Assembly: GCA_033002965.1 (NCBI GenBank)
Contig: JAURVB010005903.1
Location: 80,405-144,404, forward strand
Source of the DNA: Piper betle
Taxonomy: Eukaryota; Streptophyta; Magnoliopsida; Piperales; Piperaceae
Direction of reading: 5' to 3'
DNA: 64,000 nt
Translations under genes and position numbers: made by a program
Notes under the pieces: generated by a model
What the model was told of the DNA's origin: nothing
The model's database searches: none
What the model saw: the letters and a program-made list of their open reading frames with translations, nothing else
In this document: positions 13,630 to 27,043 of the stretch, one piece after another
Layout of the letters: each line of letters starts with the position of its first letter
Numbering within the stretch: position 1 is the stretch's first letter

Positions 13630-14270
13630 TCACCTACCTATAATAAGAAAAATTGTCAGTAATCAAATAAGTTGATTATTGGCTTGAAAGTAAATAACGG
13701 GAAAACAATACTAGCAGATGAGTATCTCAACGCCCACAAAGAATTTACTGAAACACCAAGAATATCACAACCACTCATCACACAAATAACTAGTGTTGGA
13801 TTAACAATAGTTACACCAAACTGGAAACCAGATTTTCAATGGTGGAAGGCACATGCCCGAAATGTCATTAGCAACATGATCAGAGTTTCATTACTAGCAG
13901 AGATTTTTGAGGAACATTCAAAAAGGGAAATTTATCACACACACACACACACATATATATGGGCTTAGGTAGGGGCTTATTTAGTACAATTTTTGGATTT
14001 TGTGTTTAAAAGTTAAGGGATCTCAATTTTGAAGTTTTATTAAATTGCAGATGAAATTGCCTAGACGACCCAAAGTTGGTGGGATCTAATAAAACTCCAC
14101 CTATTTTGTCCTACGATTGTAAATGAACTCCGTGATAGAGTAAAACAGAGAATCAAGCTGGAGTATTCCTATAGACAATTTAACGATTTATCGAATAGAC
14201 AACCCTAATCATGTGTAAAAGAAACCCTAACAAGTGTAAAAGAAACCCTAATCACTGACCGACCAACATG
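13630..14270 (+). mobile_element. diverged LTR fragment of the same family (copy D)
   Basis: This segment keeps, in the same order and orientation as the copy at 14775, a cacctacc...gtcagtaa block (13630), a TATATAT followed by gggcttaggtagggg (13954), the hairpin (14071-14108) and a gtaaaacagag block (about 14140). It is strongly diverged and its ends are not visible. A short ORF at 13672-13968 is not a recognised protein. Confidence 0.6.
14071..14108 (+). promoter_or_regulatory. LTR hairpin with poly(A)-signal-like loop, copy D
   Basis: Arms at 14071-14082 and 14097-14108 pair over 12 positions with one G-U and one T-T. The 14-nt loop at 14083-14096 is GATCTAATAAAACT and includes AATAAA. 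Confidence 0.7.
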
Positions 14271-14774
14271 GCACACAAAACGAGGCAAAGGCTCCACATA
14301 TACACAACCCTAAAATACACAACTTACTTTGTTATCTTGCTTAATGACATATTAAATATCATTAGGTAACTAAATTAGGGTTTATGATTGCAAGTATACT
14401 TAGTGAAAAGTCTGATATTTAAGGTTTTATCAAATAGATTTAATTAGACAATTTTTTGGATAAGCCAAACGATGTTGAAATGGGCTGAGATTTGAACTAG
14501 TGGGCCCTGAAATCATAAGGGTGTGACAGAACGTTTACCAAGTGCTAGCCCAAGGGCCAACATAGTAGACTAGGCCCACTAAGTTCAGCTAAGGTGTTGG
14601 GAACAATGTTCCTCAGTCATGTACTAATTTTCATAAGGTTTGTTCATAAGCTTGAAGAATCCTAATGTATCTGGGTTAACTCTGAGAGTTAGCCAACACT
14701 ATGGGATTGAATCTTGTAAAATTTCAAGTCCAAACTCTAAGTATTGGGGCATGAGTGGACTTGGGACTGTAAGG
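14271..14774. other. unassigned spacer / repeat remnant
   Basis: No gene is recognised. The phrase gggtgtgaca at about 14518-14527 resembles an LTR 3' terminus of this family, which suggests remnants of another copy, but no matching start was found. Confidence 0.3.
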
Positions 14775-17700
14775 TGTAACACCCCAAATTTGATCCCTGC
14801 TCGTGAACCAAACAGGCATGTTACAGGCCCCAGTTAGGTCGGCTAACCCGAACCCAACTCGCGCAGATCTAATCTCGGCGTCTTAAGATGAAGATATTAC
14901 TCGTCATGCATGGATGAATGCACAGAATCCTAACATGATACTATATAGATGACATACAAACTAAATTACACACCATCACAATTATGATCAAAATCGATGA
15001 AAATTCTAAAATAAAACGGACAGAATTTCCCCTAAAAGTGCAATTAGGGTCACCCTGTCAAAATACTATATATAAACATATATGCAAATATGTATCTATA
15101 TATCACGCAACTTCATTCACACAATCTGATATACTGTTTACTCACTCTAAAGCTTGGGTCTCAACCCACCACGCTCCTGTTGTGCAATCTATTCATGTTT
15201 CACATTCTGTCATCATGTCTTAGCATTCAATCATGTCACATCATCATATCATTGCATTTAATCATATCCTATCATGTCTTAGCATTTCACAACATTCACA
15301 ATATAATAGCATCATAAATAGAATATTAACCACTCTATCGACTGACATGTGTGCAAGCGACAACAGTGCTCCTCCGTCCAAGCTGGCTCCTCCAACTCGT
15401 AATTATTACCTACATATAGTATAAAAACACGTCAGTAACAAGTGTTACTGGTCCGGAAAATAAAATAACTATAACAAGCTGGCTATGAGAGCAAACTCTC
15501 ATATGAATGAAAACATCATATACTCCACGTGAACACTCTGAAGGGCACTACTGAGGAGCCACTGGGCTGCAGACCCGGTAGCATCTCGAACTTACTGATC
15601 TGCTGCTGCTGATGCCGCTCTCGGCATTTTCTTACTTCATTTTCTGGTCTCAAATCCTAAGCCCTCTCCTTACCTCCATATTTCTCCTGGCCTTGAGCAC
15701 GAAGGCCGAGTACTCTCAGGCAGTCGCCTTTAGTACCCTTTGAACCACAAGTCCGGACATGCGCTGTACTAAACAGTACCCGTAAACCTCCACGTTCTTC
15801 GGGTGTGAGGAACTCAAACGCGGAGTTGTCAGGATCCCTCGGGAATGGAACAGTCCGCTGGCACTAATCCAGAGCCCGCTTTGACTGTCACGACATCCGC
15901 TCATGGTACGTGCAGTCGGTTTCTCCATCTCTCGTCTCACTGAAAACGCAAAAACTACATATATATAGGGCTGGGTAGGGATTTATATAATAGGCCCGAA
16001 GGCAACTTGTGGTGGATCTTGTTTTCGAAAATCATCCTCGAGGGGTTATTAATCCGGAAAACTGTTCGGTTAAATGGCCCGAGTTAAGTGGGATCCAATA
16101 AAACGCCACTTAACCCGTCCTGCAAATAATAAAATAAACATACAATAGAAGAGAGCGTAAAACAGAGACGAGTCCTAAACGGACCTGGTAGAAGCTCCAA
16201 GCGTGTCATCGCGCCTAGGCGGCGAGCTCCTACTTCGTACCTACACATCAAAACTAAATACTAACGCCCGCTAACTAAATGATGAATCAAACTCGTCATG
16301 ATCAAACACACTCACAATACAAACATCAACCATAACAATCAACAATTATAAATGTGAAAGTAATTCCAACTTATCCTATTAACACCAATTTTATTATATT
16401 TCCTAAGTTACGTTGTACTCGATTATCATGCTCAAATTTACTTTACATCATCAGATCACTTAACATTTACCTATTACCAATCATATCATACATATCATTA
16501 CTTCTTTCATGCTCAGACTTTTATCATGGGAATCAATCAATCCTATCATGTTGTGCTAACAATCATCGATTTCAATCCTATCATGTTGTGCTAACAATCA
16601 TCAATTTTAAATAACTAACTCAGAGGTAATTATACCTCACGTCATCGGCAATCGACGATGACTAGGGTTTCGTCGCAGTGTCTCGGACATCTCGAATTCG
16701 GCACTCATCAGCGTCCGAAGTTTGATTGGGATCGACTGGATGAGCTCCGCGGAAGATCCGGTGAATTCCAGCGAATCCGGTTTTTCGGCGGGTTTCGGCG
16801 AGTTTTCCGACAGCTTCTGGCGGTTTTCCGGTGACAACCGTTGGCGGCGTCTATTGGCTAGAAAGCAATGGTATTGGGTACCATTGGAACCGGCTCGGCG
16901 AGCCCGACGCGTCTACGACGTCGACATGGTCAGCGGAGGTGGCGCCTCGCCGAGAAATGGCTAAAACAGGGCCGGCAGCGATGGGTAGCTAGATCCGGCC
17001 GGCCTGGGCGGCGATGGCCTCCGCTCCGGTCGGGGAGGGTCGCTAGGTGGTCGAGGGCGTCGAGGCGACCAGCTCGATCGCGGCGGCGACGGTCGCCGGC
17101 GGCGGAATCGGCGACGCGATCAGAACGTAGCCGAGGCGCTAGGCATGGCGATTCCAGTGTCACGGCGAGCCTGGCAGTGGTCGGGACTGGTCGAGGTGGC
17201 ACGGCAACACCGTGGCGGGGCCTAGGCGGCGACGATCGGCAGTCAGGCCGACGTCGACGGCGGTGGCGGTGACAAGGAAAAGGTGGCGGCGTGGCTAGGG
17301 TTTGGATGGGGAAGGAGGAAGAAAGGTCGGGGAAGTGAGAAAAATAACTGGGTGGCAATATCGTAAATATTACTTGACTCGTGTCCGGCTCGAGTCAAGA
17401 ATAATAACTAAGTCGTATTAAATCCTAAAAAAAATCGGGAAAAATCCCATAAAATCAAACAAACACCACAACATCATAATGATATGCTCTAGAACGATCA
17501 ACCCACCCAAACTGCCCGTAACGCGTCCTAACGCGGTAAACGGCCTAAAACTAATTCTACGATCCACTATATATAAAAATAAAAAAATGACTGGCATACT
17601 CTCATATATTCTGATAACTCATTCTGTTCTGCTGTGTTCATGACGTTATCATCATATACTTGGGTACGCATGACCCTCATAGCTCATACACGCGACTGGT

Positions 17701-17802
17701 GTCGGCTCAGTACACGTGTTCTGAAATTGACTCGACTCAAAAATAATGGTCAAACCGACCGGTTCTGAATATAAAACCCTGACTCGAAACGTGGGTTTTA
17801 CA
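14775..17802 (+). mobile_element. solo LTR C (forward copy of the family)
   Basis: The 3028-bp segment starts TGTAACACCCC and ends GGTTTTACA. It aligns block by block with the nested copy at 22623-25479: the inverted-repeat motif ggccttgagcacgaaggcc, the hairpin, the gcgcctaggcggcgagctcc block, then a GC-rich stretch starting at about 16660. A TATA-like TATATATAG lies at 15960, 120 bp before the hairpin. Flanks taagg and gaacg do not match, so the insertion borders are not confirmed by a target duplication. No gag or pol is seen; GC-rich frames inside are low-complexity. Confidence 0.75.
16080..16117 (+). promoter_or_regulatory. LTR hairpin with poly(A)-signal-like loop, copy C
   Basis: Arms 16080-16091 and 16106-16117 pair at 11 of 12 positions (one A-C). 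The loop at 16092-16105 is GATCCAATAAAACG with a perfect AATAAA. Confidence 0.75.
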
Positions 17803-20800
17803 GAACGCATATGCTAGGTTATTTCTAGAGGTAGATGGACCTAATTGTCTTGGAAAATTCTACATCAAAATCTACTTAGCCAATGGCTCCCAAATTTTAG
17901 AGTGGTGTTACTGGAATACAACCTAAAGTATGGGTGAAATTTATAGAATTTTACCACAAAACAACTAGGTTTTTGTATTTTGAAACTGAAGCTAGGGAAC
18001 TAAGGTTTTACCATGCATTCCTGTCCTCTCCACAAATCTTGATTCACTAGCCACCTAAATAATTTTTAAATTAATACAAAATTTATATCCACTTATCAAG
18101 TTCTTAGGTAATTTTTTACAGATTTTATTATTATTTTTTAACGAGCTCACTAAGGAGCACAAACTCAAAACATGATATAACACACTAACAACACAATATA
18201 CTTAGGGGTTTTATTCAAGCCCTTAATGATGTCATTTTAGTATGATATTTTAGTAGTGAATACCTAACATACTAAGCTACAATCTTGCCAAAGATGGAAT
18301 CAAAATACTACATGCAGCAAGTGTAAATATTAGAAAAAGTGCCAGGTAGGCTACTAGAAATAGTGAAGCTGCCACTTTTTGCCAATATTTGCTTCCATAC
18401 ATGCTCATAAAGACATAATAAGACAAAACATGGTTCATGCAACTTAAAGATCTACCTCTTATGAATATGTTAAGGTAAAATTCATGCAAAAATTTGATCA
18501 ACAGCTTGAGATATGAATTTTCTATAAAAATAGTGCATAGATCTACACATGCAACTTGGAAAAATCATATCTATTAATCTACGCATCTAAAAATGATAAA
18601 ACAAAATCCTAAATGCTCCTAAGAGAGACATCTAAAGGACCCAAACAGATATAAAATTGTGGGAAAAAGAGAGAAAGGTGGAACCTTTACCTCACAAGGG
18701 GCTAGGAGGAGGTCTTTTGTGGCTTCCGACCCCAAGGCCTTCAACTCCTATGGCTTTTAGGGGCCTTGGAGAGGGCTTGGAGAAAACTAGGGAGGACTTT
18801 GGAGGAAGCGGAGAAGAGAGGGAAAGAGGTTAGGTTCATAGCAAGTAAGCAAAGACGTGAAAATGGAGGAGTTGTATTTATAGGCAGAGAAACAATTCCA
18901 GCACAACAACCCAATAGAGTTGCACTGGCCTCTGCCAAACCAGACCATGAAAACTAACCAAACCAGGCACATGCGCCTACTAGACCAACTAGCATGCAAA
19001 GTTTGGTCATGCATCTCAGCACAAGGGCTGGTTGTGCTAGAAAAAGGAGGGGGGGGGGAATCAAATTTAGGCACAAGAGTATTGAGCCAATGTTGTTGGG
19101 CTCAAAAGCCAAAAATAAACCTAACTAGACTTGACACGACCAAAAGCCAAAAACAAAATTCGCAGTGATGTAGCGCCTAACCAGACCGGCCGAACACTGG
19201 AGGAGGCTAGGGTCTCGGCTCAAACACACCATACCATAGACAAAGTCACAGCAAAAAGGGCAAGACAACCAACTCGGTCCAAGTCAAAAGTGAGATACAT
19301 AACCTATTAGGCGAAAGGCCTGAGTTTAACATATTGATTCAGTAATTGACTCCTTGAGTCATATCATAAAAATTGTCAAAAATTTTAATTTTCTTTTACA
19401 TTAGCTAAATCAATATTTTTGAGTAATGCAAATCATGTCTTTATCAATTTCAAGTGTCAAAAGAGCAATATATAACAATTATATATAATTTTTTATTCAC
19501 ATATTTAAAAACTTAATGTAAATAACGTTTTCAACTATGCTATTACCTATAGTATACCACATACGCTGCCTTCAAATCTAGTATGATACCCATTGTACCA
19601 TTTTAATCCATATCTGGTTTTTAATATGATATTTTTAAAAAAAACTGTTTTTTAATGTTGAAAATCACCATATTTTAAGTGGAATTTAATAATATATATT
19701 GACAATAAAATACATTTTAAATATTTTATAAAATATTTTATTTATAATTTTAGAAGCTGATTGAACCCGATGGAACCAAATATACCTTTTACCGGCTATA
19801 AATCCAATACAGTGAACAAGTACGGTATTCAAAACTAACTTTCATTCTCTCTTCTCTAGGTTGAACTTGACCGAGCTGACTTTTGTGCCTGTATATGTCT
19901 TTGAGTAATTAGTATTTATGTGTTACTTGCATGATTTATAATTGTCCTTTTTTTTTCTATTGACTAACTGTATTATACTTGGGGGGAAAACAACGTAAAT
20001 TTTGTAGTATTTAATTTTGAGCTAAGTCAGAAAATAAAATAAAATAAAATTTAATCATTCGTTGAATAAGTCAGAAATTTCAATGAAGAAGGACATATGT
20101 CAATGTAGAACATTGTCGTCAATTTTTTCATCGAGGCTCCATTTTAAGGTGATATTTGTTGTGCTCAGAAAAACATGTTAAAATATATATATATTTAAGA
20201 TCAATATTCAATTTCAATTTTTTTATTCTATTGTTTATATATTCATGTAAAAAATTTAACCATTGTACTGTTCTGAAAAACACTATCTTCTTTTCCTTCA
20301 TTTTTTTTTTCCGGTGAGTATAACGAAATGCATTAAAATGCTTAAAGAAAACTAAAAAAAACACAAATATATTTTTAAAAAATCACTGTCTAGAAAGCAC
20401 CCTAAGTATATATAAATACTTATAATAAATTTTCAAGTCATTTAAGTTCGTTTAAAATTATATTTAAAATATGAAACGGCCCATTTCCAATTACCAATAT
20501 GAACCTAATTAATTTGTATAAAAAATAATTAAACATCAACATATATATCTACTTTTATTAATAAAATAAGAATTAAAAGACTCTAATAGAAAGTAGGAGA
20601 TTTAACTAATTATCAAAATACAATAAAATAAAAAAATAAATCAAATTATTATAATTTATTTCCTTACTTAACCAAAGTGCTTATAAAATAAAGTCATTAT
20701 CTAAAATATCAAATTATTATAGTCTCTTATCTTATTATTCAATAATGGGTTATTTATAAAATTAGAATTTATCTTTATTATTAGTTGTGAAGAGAGACCA

Positions 20801-20811
20801 CATCTTGCCTA

Positions 20812-20843
<32 letters not shown>

Positions 20844-21004
20844 ACGTGTGTGTTAATTAGGAGGCCTCATTGTAATCGTCAAGCAATTCTATTACCCATG
20901 TCTTTCATGTCATACACTAACATAATACTCACTTGAAAAGTTTTGGCTTTGTTGCAAAACTCTTGCTACACTATATTGAACATCAATATAAAAAACAATT
21001 GAAG
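17803..21004. other. unassigned AT-rich and repeat-like region
   Basis: No gene is supported. From about 18660 to 19260 a moderately GC-rich stretch has the look of an LTR or untranslated leader (blocks such as gaacctttacctcacaaggg). A G-homopolymer sits at about 19047-19057. 19300-21000 is AT-rich spacer leading into the promoter of the small peptide gene. Confidence 0.35.
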
Positions 21005-21017
21005 ATCTCTAAACCCT

Positions 21018-21027
21018 CTATATATAT
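21018..21027 (+). promoter_or_regulatory. TATA box of small secreted-peptide gene
   Basis: A ctctatatatatac motif lies about 85 bp before the ATG at 21105 and about 10-20 bp before another ATG at 21037. Transcription would be expected to start near 21050, so 21037 is probably not in the mRNA. Confidence 0.5.
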
Positions 21028-21104
21028 ACCCTTGTCATGGCTACCAACCATCACAACAACTACAATAGACTACTCTTCTTGATCTTGTCAACAAGCACTT
21101 GTGC

Positions 21105-21328
21105 ATGGCGCTGTCAGTTCCCACCGTCCTTCTAATTATAGCCGCTTGCATGGCCGCATTGGCCGTAACTGTATCGCTATGGACGGCGGCTACAAGCCTG
21201 CGATGGGCGGCGACATGTCCGGGATGAACATGGCACCTGCACCGTTGGCTCCGGCCGCCACCAACAGCAGTTTGGCCAACCTGCCGACCATGGTCGCCAG
21301 TTTCATGGTCTGCATGCTTTCCTTGTAG
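21105..21328 (+). pseudogene. small GPI/AGP-like secreted peptide gene with a frame break
   Basis: ATG at 21105 opens a frame with a clean signal peptide (MALSVPTVLLIIAACMAALA), but it runs to a stop after only about 40 codons. The next frame (-1) carries the expected remainder: a Met/Gly-rich piece (MGGDMSGMNMAPAPLAP), an Ala/Pro/Ser stretch, a small-residue site (NSS) and a hydrophobic tail ending in SFMVCMLSL at TAG 21326. Together these look like a short arabinogalactan-type or GPI-anchored peptide whose frame lost one base around 21165-21185. It may be a sequence error, a decayed gene, or a false pairing of two frames. No family match is claimed. Confidence 0.4.
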
Positions 21329-22217
21329 TAGGAGGAAGACGTTGAGCTAGCTCTCGTTATGAGTTTGTTGGCTTGTTATTGGATGGTCTCCTCATTTTTG
21401 GTGTTTTATATATTTTATTAGCATGCAGTACTAGCTACTACAATTGCGTGTCCAGGTCATGCACTATTGGTCTATATATAATGTGATTTTGTATAAAGTG
21501 TATTTATTTTCTGTAAATTAAAGGAGGCTGTGCTAATTTCCTTGTATTATTGATTTTATTTGTATCCTATATTTGCCTTTATCAGTTTTCAAAGTCTTAT
21601 CATTTATTCTAATTAGAGGTGTTCATTGGGTAAGTCGAGTAGAGTTTTGTAAAACTCAAATTCGGCTCATTTTTTTATTTAACAATTCATTTATAAATAT
21701 CTTCTTATTCTATTTTATATTATGTATCAGAGACATAAGCTCCATTAAATTAAAATTTAGAACACTATAAATGATTAATGTTTGATGAGTGGATAATTTT
21801 TTTTGACGGTGTTGTCTTTTAAAATTGTCAAAATTTGGATTTGACAATACACGAGCATTAATATAACTAGAGATTACAATTATAAATACAAATAAAACAA
21901 ATTTATAAACACTCTAAATCACACTGTTATAAACATACAAAAATACACAATGTTAATCATTTCTTTTTAAAAATATTTTATTCTTTATTTTAATAGAATA
22001 TATTTTGAAAACATTATTTATATTGATGGTTTGGATTTTTCCATGAAAATTCAATTATAAATTTTATATATAATTGAATTTTCATTGAAAAGAATTCAAT
22101 GATTATCTACATATATACATGCGCACTTGCAGTGCAGTCACATTTCCTTTTAACCGTTTCATAATTTTGCCTTTTATTTCCTATTTATAAAAAATTAATT
22201 TCTTATTAAAGTCTTTT
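21329..22217. other. AT-rich spacer
   Basis: This holds the likely 3' UTR of the small peptide gene and then very AT-rich DNA. No coding or repeat structure is recognised before the LTR at 22218. Confidence 0.4.
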
Positions 22218-22622
22218 TGTAAAAGCTTAACTTCGGGTTAGGGTTTTACCCAATTGTAATTTTGCCAGTTCAGGTCAATATCGAGTTGGTTCAAATGAGT
22301 TCGAGTCACACAAGTTTTCAAACTATGAATATGGGCTCAGATGCCCGTATGAGCATGTTATAGTAACTGAGTATGTCCGACATGCATCTGATAATTTTAG
22401 TTATATTACTATAGAAAATGAGTTATCACTGTATATAAGAGGTATACATATGATTTTTATAAGTTACCAAGATCTTAGGCCTACATCTAGGCCGTTGTAG
22501 TGTTTAGTATCTGTTTGGGATTTTCAGGGTATCTCATTGCATGTATCATAAGTATTTTAAACCATTGGATTGTGCCCCGTGGGCTTAGCTCAATTGCGTT
22601 CATTGTTTCCTAGACATATTTA

Positions 22623-25479
22623 TGTAACACCCCGTTTCGGCTCACCCGTGAACCGACCCGGAAATGTCACCGGCGACCGAACCGTTCGCTAATCTACTGG
22701 GTTCGGTTAAGCCGACCCGGATCTGCCCTCGGTGTCTCAAGATGGAGATGCAAACATGAAATGCATGGATGGGATGCGTGGGTTCTAACGTAGTCCTACA
22801 TGCATGCTATGATGTACAAGCAAAGACAAGACAAAATAATAAATGAGAAACCAAAAGAAAATATATACTATTTTATAAAAATACAGTAACACATAATAAT
22901 CTACCCTGACATTCAACCATTATCTCATTCGTTTTTACCTGAGCCGAGTCTGTACTCCAAGGCTCCCTACTCATTCATATTTATCAGTTCGTTTCATAAC
23001 AAGTAATTCATCTCAAGCAAACACATCAAAATTATCGTTTACATAACAATAACACACCATCATTATACGTTACACGCGGCAGGTACATGTGTGCGCGGTT
23101 CCGTGCTGCTCCTCCGCAGTCCCGACAGCTTTCATCGCTCGCATTTCTCACCTACATATATATAGAAAAACCGTCAGTAACGAGTGTTACCGGCCCGGAA
23201 AATAACTAATATCAATCTGGCACAGGAGAGCAAACTCTCCTGTTGAATGAAAACCATATACTTCCTCAAGAACTCTCATCAGGGCACATACGGGAGCCGT
23301 CGCCCTCGGGTCGACAGCGTCCCCCTACCTTTCACATTCTCATGACCTCGGCCATTTCTCTATCGCTTCTCGCATCAAATCTCATTCCTTTCCGCCCTCT
23401 GCGCCTTCCATATTACTCCTGGCCTTGAGCACGAAGGCCGAGTACTCTCAGGCAGTCGCCTTCAGTACCCTTTGAAACCACAAGTCTAGACATGCGCTGC
23501 AATGCAGTACCCGTGAACCTCCACACTTCTCCGGGTTTGAGGAACTCAAAGGTGGAGTTGTCAGGATCCCTCGGGAATGAAACGGCCCGCACACCATTCC
23601 AGAGCCCACTATCGACACACACGTGCCCGCTCGCGTAGCACGGTAGTCGGATTTCCCTCATTCAATCTCTCACTGAAAACGCGAAAACTATACATATATA
23701 AAGGTCTGGGTTGGGATTTATACAATAGGCCCGAAGGCAACGTGAGCTGGATCTGAAGTTCGAAAACAAACTCGAGGGATCTCATCCTCGAGGGTTATTA
23801 ATCCGAAGAATCGTTGGCTAAATGGCCCGAGTTAAGTGGGATCCGATAAAACGCCACTTAACTCGTCCTGCACATGATAAACCAAATACACAATAGAATA
23901 GCGTAAATCAGAGAACGAGTCCTAAACGGACCTGGTAGAAGCTCCAAACGGGTCCACGCGCCTAGGCGGCGAGCTCCTACACCGTACCTACACAATCAAG
24001 CTAAAAACTAACGCCCGCATGATGAATCACACATCCTATAGCATGCACACACAATCAACACAATCACTCATCAATCAACACACATTAACCTATATCAATT
24101 CTAGCAAGTCTACTTAGGCTAGTTTGTATTAGATCATGATCATTACCTAGTTACCCTAATTAGTTTCTTAGTCTCCATTTTTAACACCACTCAATCAAAC
24201 AAATTTCATATTTTTATCCTTAATCAAATCTACATTTATATATATTATTATAACATACAATTCACCAATCCTAGCATGCAATTCTAATAATCAATACTTT
24301 CAAATAATTAAATTAAAATAAATTATACCTCGCGTCGTCGAAAATCGGCGACGGCTAGGGTTTCCGTTTCGTGGCTCGAAACTCGAATTCGGCACCTAGC
24401 GGCGTCCGAAGTCCGATCAGATTGGACCGGGTGCGTTCGGCGGATGATCCGGCAAATTTCCCACGAATCCAATTTTCCGGCGGTTCCGGCGGTTTTCCGG
24501 CGAGTGTCGGCGGTTTTCCGGCGGATTCCGGCGGTTTTCCGGCGATGATTCGGGACGGGGCAATCAGGGGGTCTATCGGCACCAGCTCGACGAGCTTGGT
24601 CCGATGGTGGTGTCAAACAAGGCAGCCGAGGCGGCGATGGCCGTCGACGGCGGTGTCGAAAATGGGCGGCGGTGGCGGCGTGCTCCGATCGGGGCTGCGG
24701 CCGGCCTCGACGGCGGTCGGGATGGTGGGGGAAACGTCGGCGACGGCGAGGGGGTGGTCGTCGGGGCCACAGCGGCGGCGGCGCGGCCCGGACGGCGGCG
24801 GAATCCGGCTCAAAGTGGCGGCGGCCGAGGTGGTTTCGTGGGGCGATTCCGGCGTCGTGGCGGCGAGATCGGTGGCCGGGGTGGGTCGTGGCGGCACGCG
24901 ACGGCACGGCGGGGCGGGGCGGCGTTGATCGGCGGCTGTACGACGTCGGCGGCGGCGACGGCAGCACACAGAGGGGCGGCGAGGGTTTGGGTGAAGAAGG
25001 GTCGGGAGGGAGAAAAATACCCTCAATGGCAGTTTCGTAAATAAGTATTGACTCGATTCCTACTCGAGTCAAAATAATATCTAGTTCGTAATAAATTCTA
25101 AAAAAAATCTAGAAAAATATGGAAAAATTCCATAAAATAAAACAAACACAACAACATCCAAATGACATGCTCTATAACTAATAACCCACCCGAATATAAT
25201 CCAACGCGTCCTAACGCGTTATTCGGCCTAAAACTATTTCTACGATCAAACATATAAAAAGAAAAAAATACTGCATACTTTCATATATTCAGATAACTCA
25301 TATCTCACCATCTTCTCGACGTTATCATCATATATTCAGGTACACCTGACTCTCATCGCTCATAACTCACGGCTGGTCTCGACTCAGCACGCGGTTCATG
25401 AAACTGACTCGACTCGAACCAACGGTCGAACCGACTGGTTCGGTAACGTAAAACCCTGACTCGAGTCACGGGTTTTACA
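22623..25479 (+). mobile_element. nested solo LTR N (forward copy of the family)
   Basis: The 2857-bp segment starts TGTAACACCCC and ends GGTTTTACA inside solo LTR 2, in opposite orientation. It is the closest relative of copy C. TATATAAAG lies at 23695, 133 bp before the hairpin. Flanking 5-mers are ATTTA and TTTTA, not identical, and about 147 bp of host LTR sequence is repeated on both sides. GC-rich frames at 24323-25072 are low-complexity and not counted as genes. Confidence 0.8.
23828..23865 (+). promoter_or_regulatory. LTR hairpin with poly(A)-signal-like loop, copy N
   Basis: Perfect 12-bp stem: CGAGTTAAGTGG at 23828-23839 against 23854-23865. The 14-nt loop at 23840-23853 is GATCCGATAAAACG, with GATAAA as a variant signal. 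Confidence 0.8.
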
Positions 25480-27000
25480 TTTTAGGCCTACATCTAGGCC
25501 GTTGTAGTGTTTAATATCTGTTTGGGATTTTCAGGGTATCTCATTGCATGTATCATAGGGATTTTAAACCATTGGATTGTGCCCCGTGGGCTTAGCTCAA
25601 TTGCGTTCATTGTTTCTAGACATATTTACCTTTCTTGCCTCGATTCCCACCTATAGAGTCAATTTTAAGACTTGAGTCAGTTTCAACTTCGGATGGTCTT
25701 GATCCTACCTTTCTGTTTGTATGTATATTACATATACCCATAGGTGGGTCCCACTAGAGGGCAAGTTGTCGAACATTTCGATCGTGCCACATGGCAAGAT
25801 TTGAGCTGCCCACGTCAGCCCTTGCTTCACCATGTTGATTTATAGAAATTTCCCACAATTTTGAGGATTTCTACCATTATCGCCGCCGCCACTTTGGCTC
25901 ACTGCTGACGAGACCCCGACCCTCCTTCGGCCACCGACCAGCACCCCCATGACCGCCTCGTGGCTGACTTTTCATTTATACCACTCACGACCACCAGCAT
26001 TGCTGCAGTCATTGCCAGTGAGGGAGTTTTTCAACTCGATTTTTGCTGCTGCTGCGCACACCCTTTCTGGCCGTTTTCATGCGTCGGCGAGCCACCACTT
26101 GCCGATCCGACTACCCTAACAGATTCCCCTAGCCGAGATCTCCATTTTAAGACCACTCACAACCACCGTTGCTGCCACCACTACCACTGCCTCACCCGTG
26201 GCAATTTCGCTCCTTTCCCGGCCATTTTCCAGCCAGCTAGTGGCTGGACTCCACCAACCACCACCACCAACATGCTCCTCGTCGCATGGGCTGTCAATCC
26301 TGACTGGCAGTAACACCAACGGTGCCGCCGTCACCATTTTCTGGTGACAGGCAAGTGCCGCCCCATTCGGCCCATTTGCCTGTGTTCACATCCACCGGCC
26401 CACGTTCGTGTCGCCTGCCCGCGTTCGCGTCCGCGTCCGCCTGGTTATGCCCGAGTCTGCCAGGCCATGTTCATACCCATGTCCATCAGCCTAGCTGACC
26501 CAGCCCAGTAGTTTATTAACCCAGACCATGTTGACTCAGCCCAATCCAGTCTGGTTCATCTTAGTTCAGTCCGATTCAACCCATTTTCGAATCGTTTTCG
26601 TCTATTCTTACATCGTTTTCGGCAATTCGAAAAACTCTATGTTAGTTGTGATGCATATTCACATGATTCAGCATAATTGGATATTATAATTATTTTTCTT
26701 TATTTTATTTATTTATTTATTTATTTATTTATTAAGTATTATTTATTTATTTTTATTTATATGTTTATTATATACGATGAATGTTTACATGATTATTTGT
26801 TCTTATTAATATTATATGTACTTATGAATATTAGTCTTATTATGCTCACTAGATTGTATATATTTATTTATTTGTTCGTTATGTGTATGTTATTATTTAT
26901 TTGTATTTAATTATGTATTGTTGTATTTTATGACTATGATATTATTAATATTCTTGATTAATGAGTATTAACTAATTATTTGTTTGTTTATTTATTTATT

Positions 27001-27043
<43 letters not shown>

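Larger units (their letters stand above)
22475..25628. repeat. about 147-bp direct repeat of host LTR flanking the nested copy
   Basis: Host sequence 22475-22622 (from ttaggcctacatctagg to tagacatattta) recurs at 25482-25628 after the nested LTR, with only a few differences. A simple insertion would duplicate 5 bp, not about 147. Confidence 0.8.

Noticed and set aside
16868..17358. Long GC-rich open frames on both strands inside LTR C
   Set aside because: Arg/Pro/Gly-rich low-complexity translations open in several frames at once, caused by GC composition; no domain seen.
14528..17807. gaacg after a TGACA at 14527 and after TTACA at 17802 as a target duplication of LTR C
   Set aside because: The left gaacg is about 250 bp away from the LTR start, so it cannot be a target duplication; chance or an older repeat.
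24323..25072. 249-codon minus-strand frame and overlapping frames in the nested LTR
   Set aside because: Same GC-rich LTR block; all six frames are unusually open and the translation is repetitive Pro/Arg/His.
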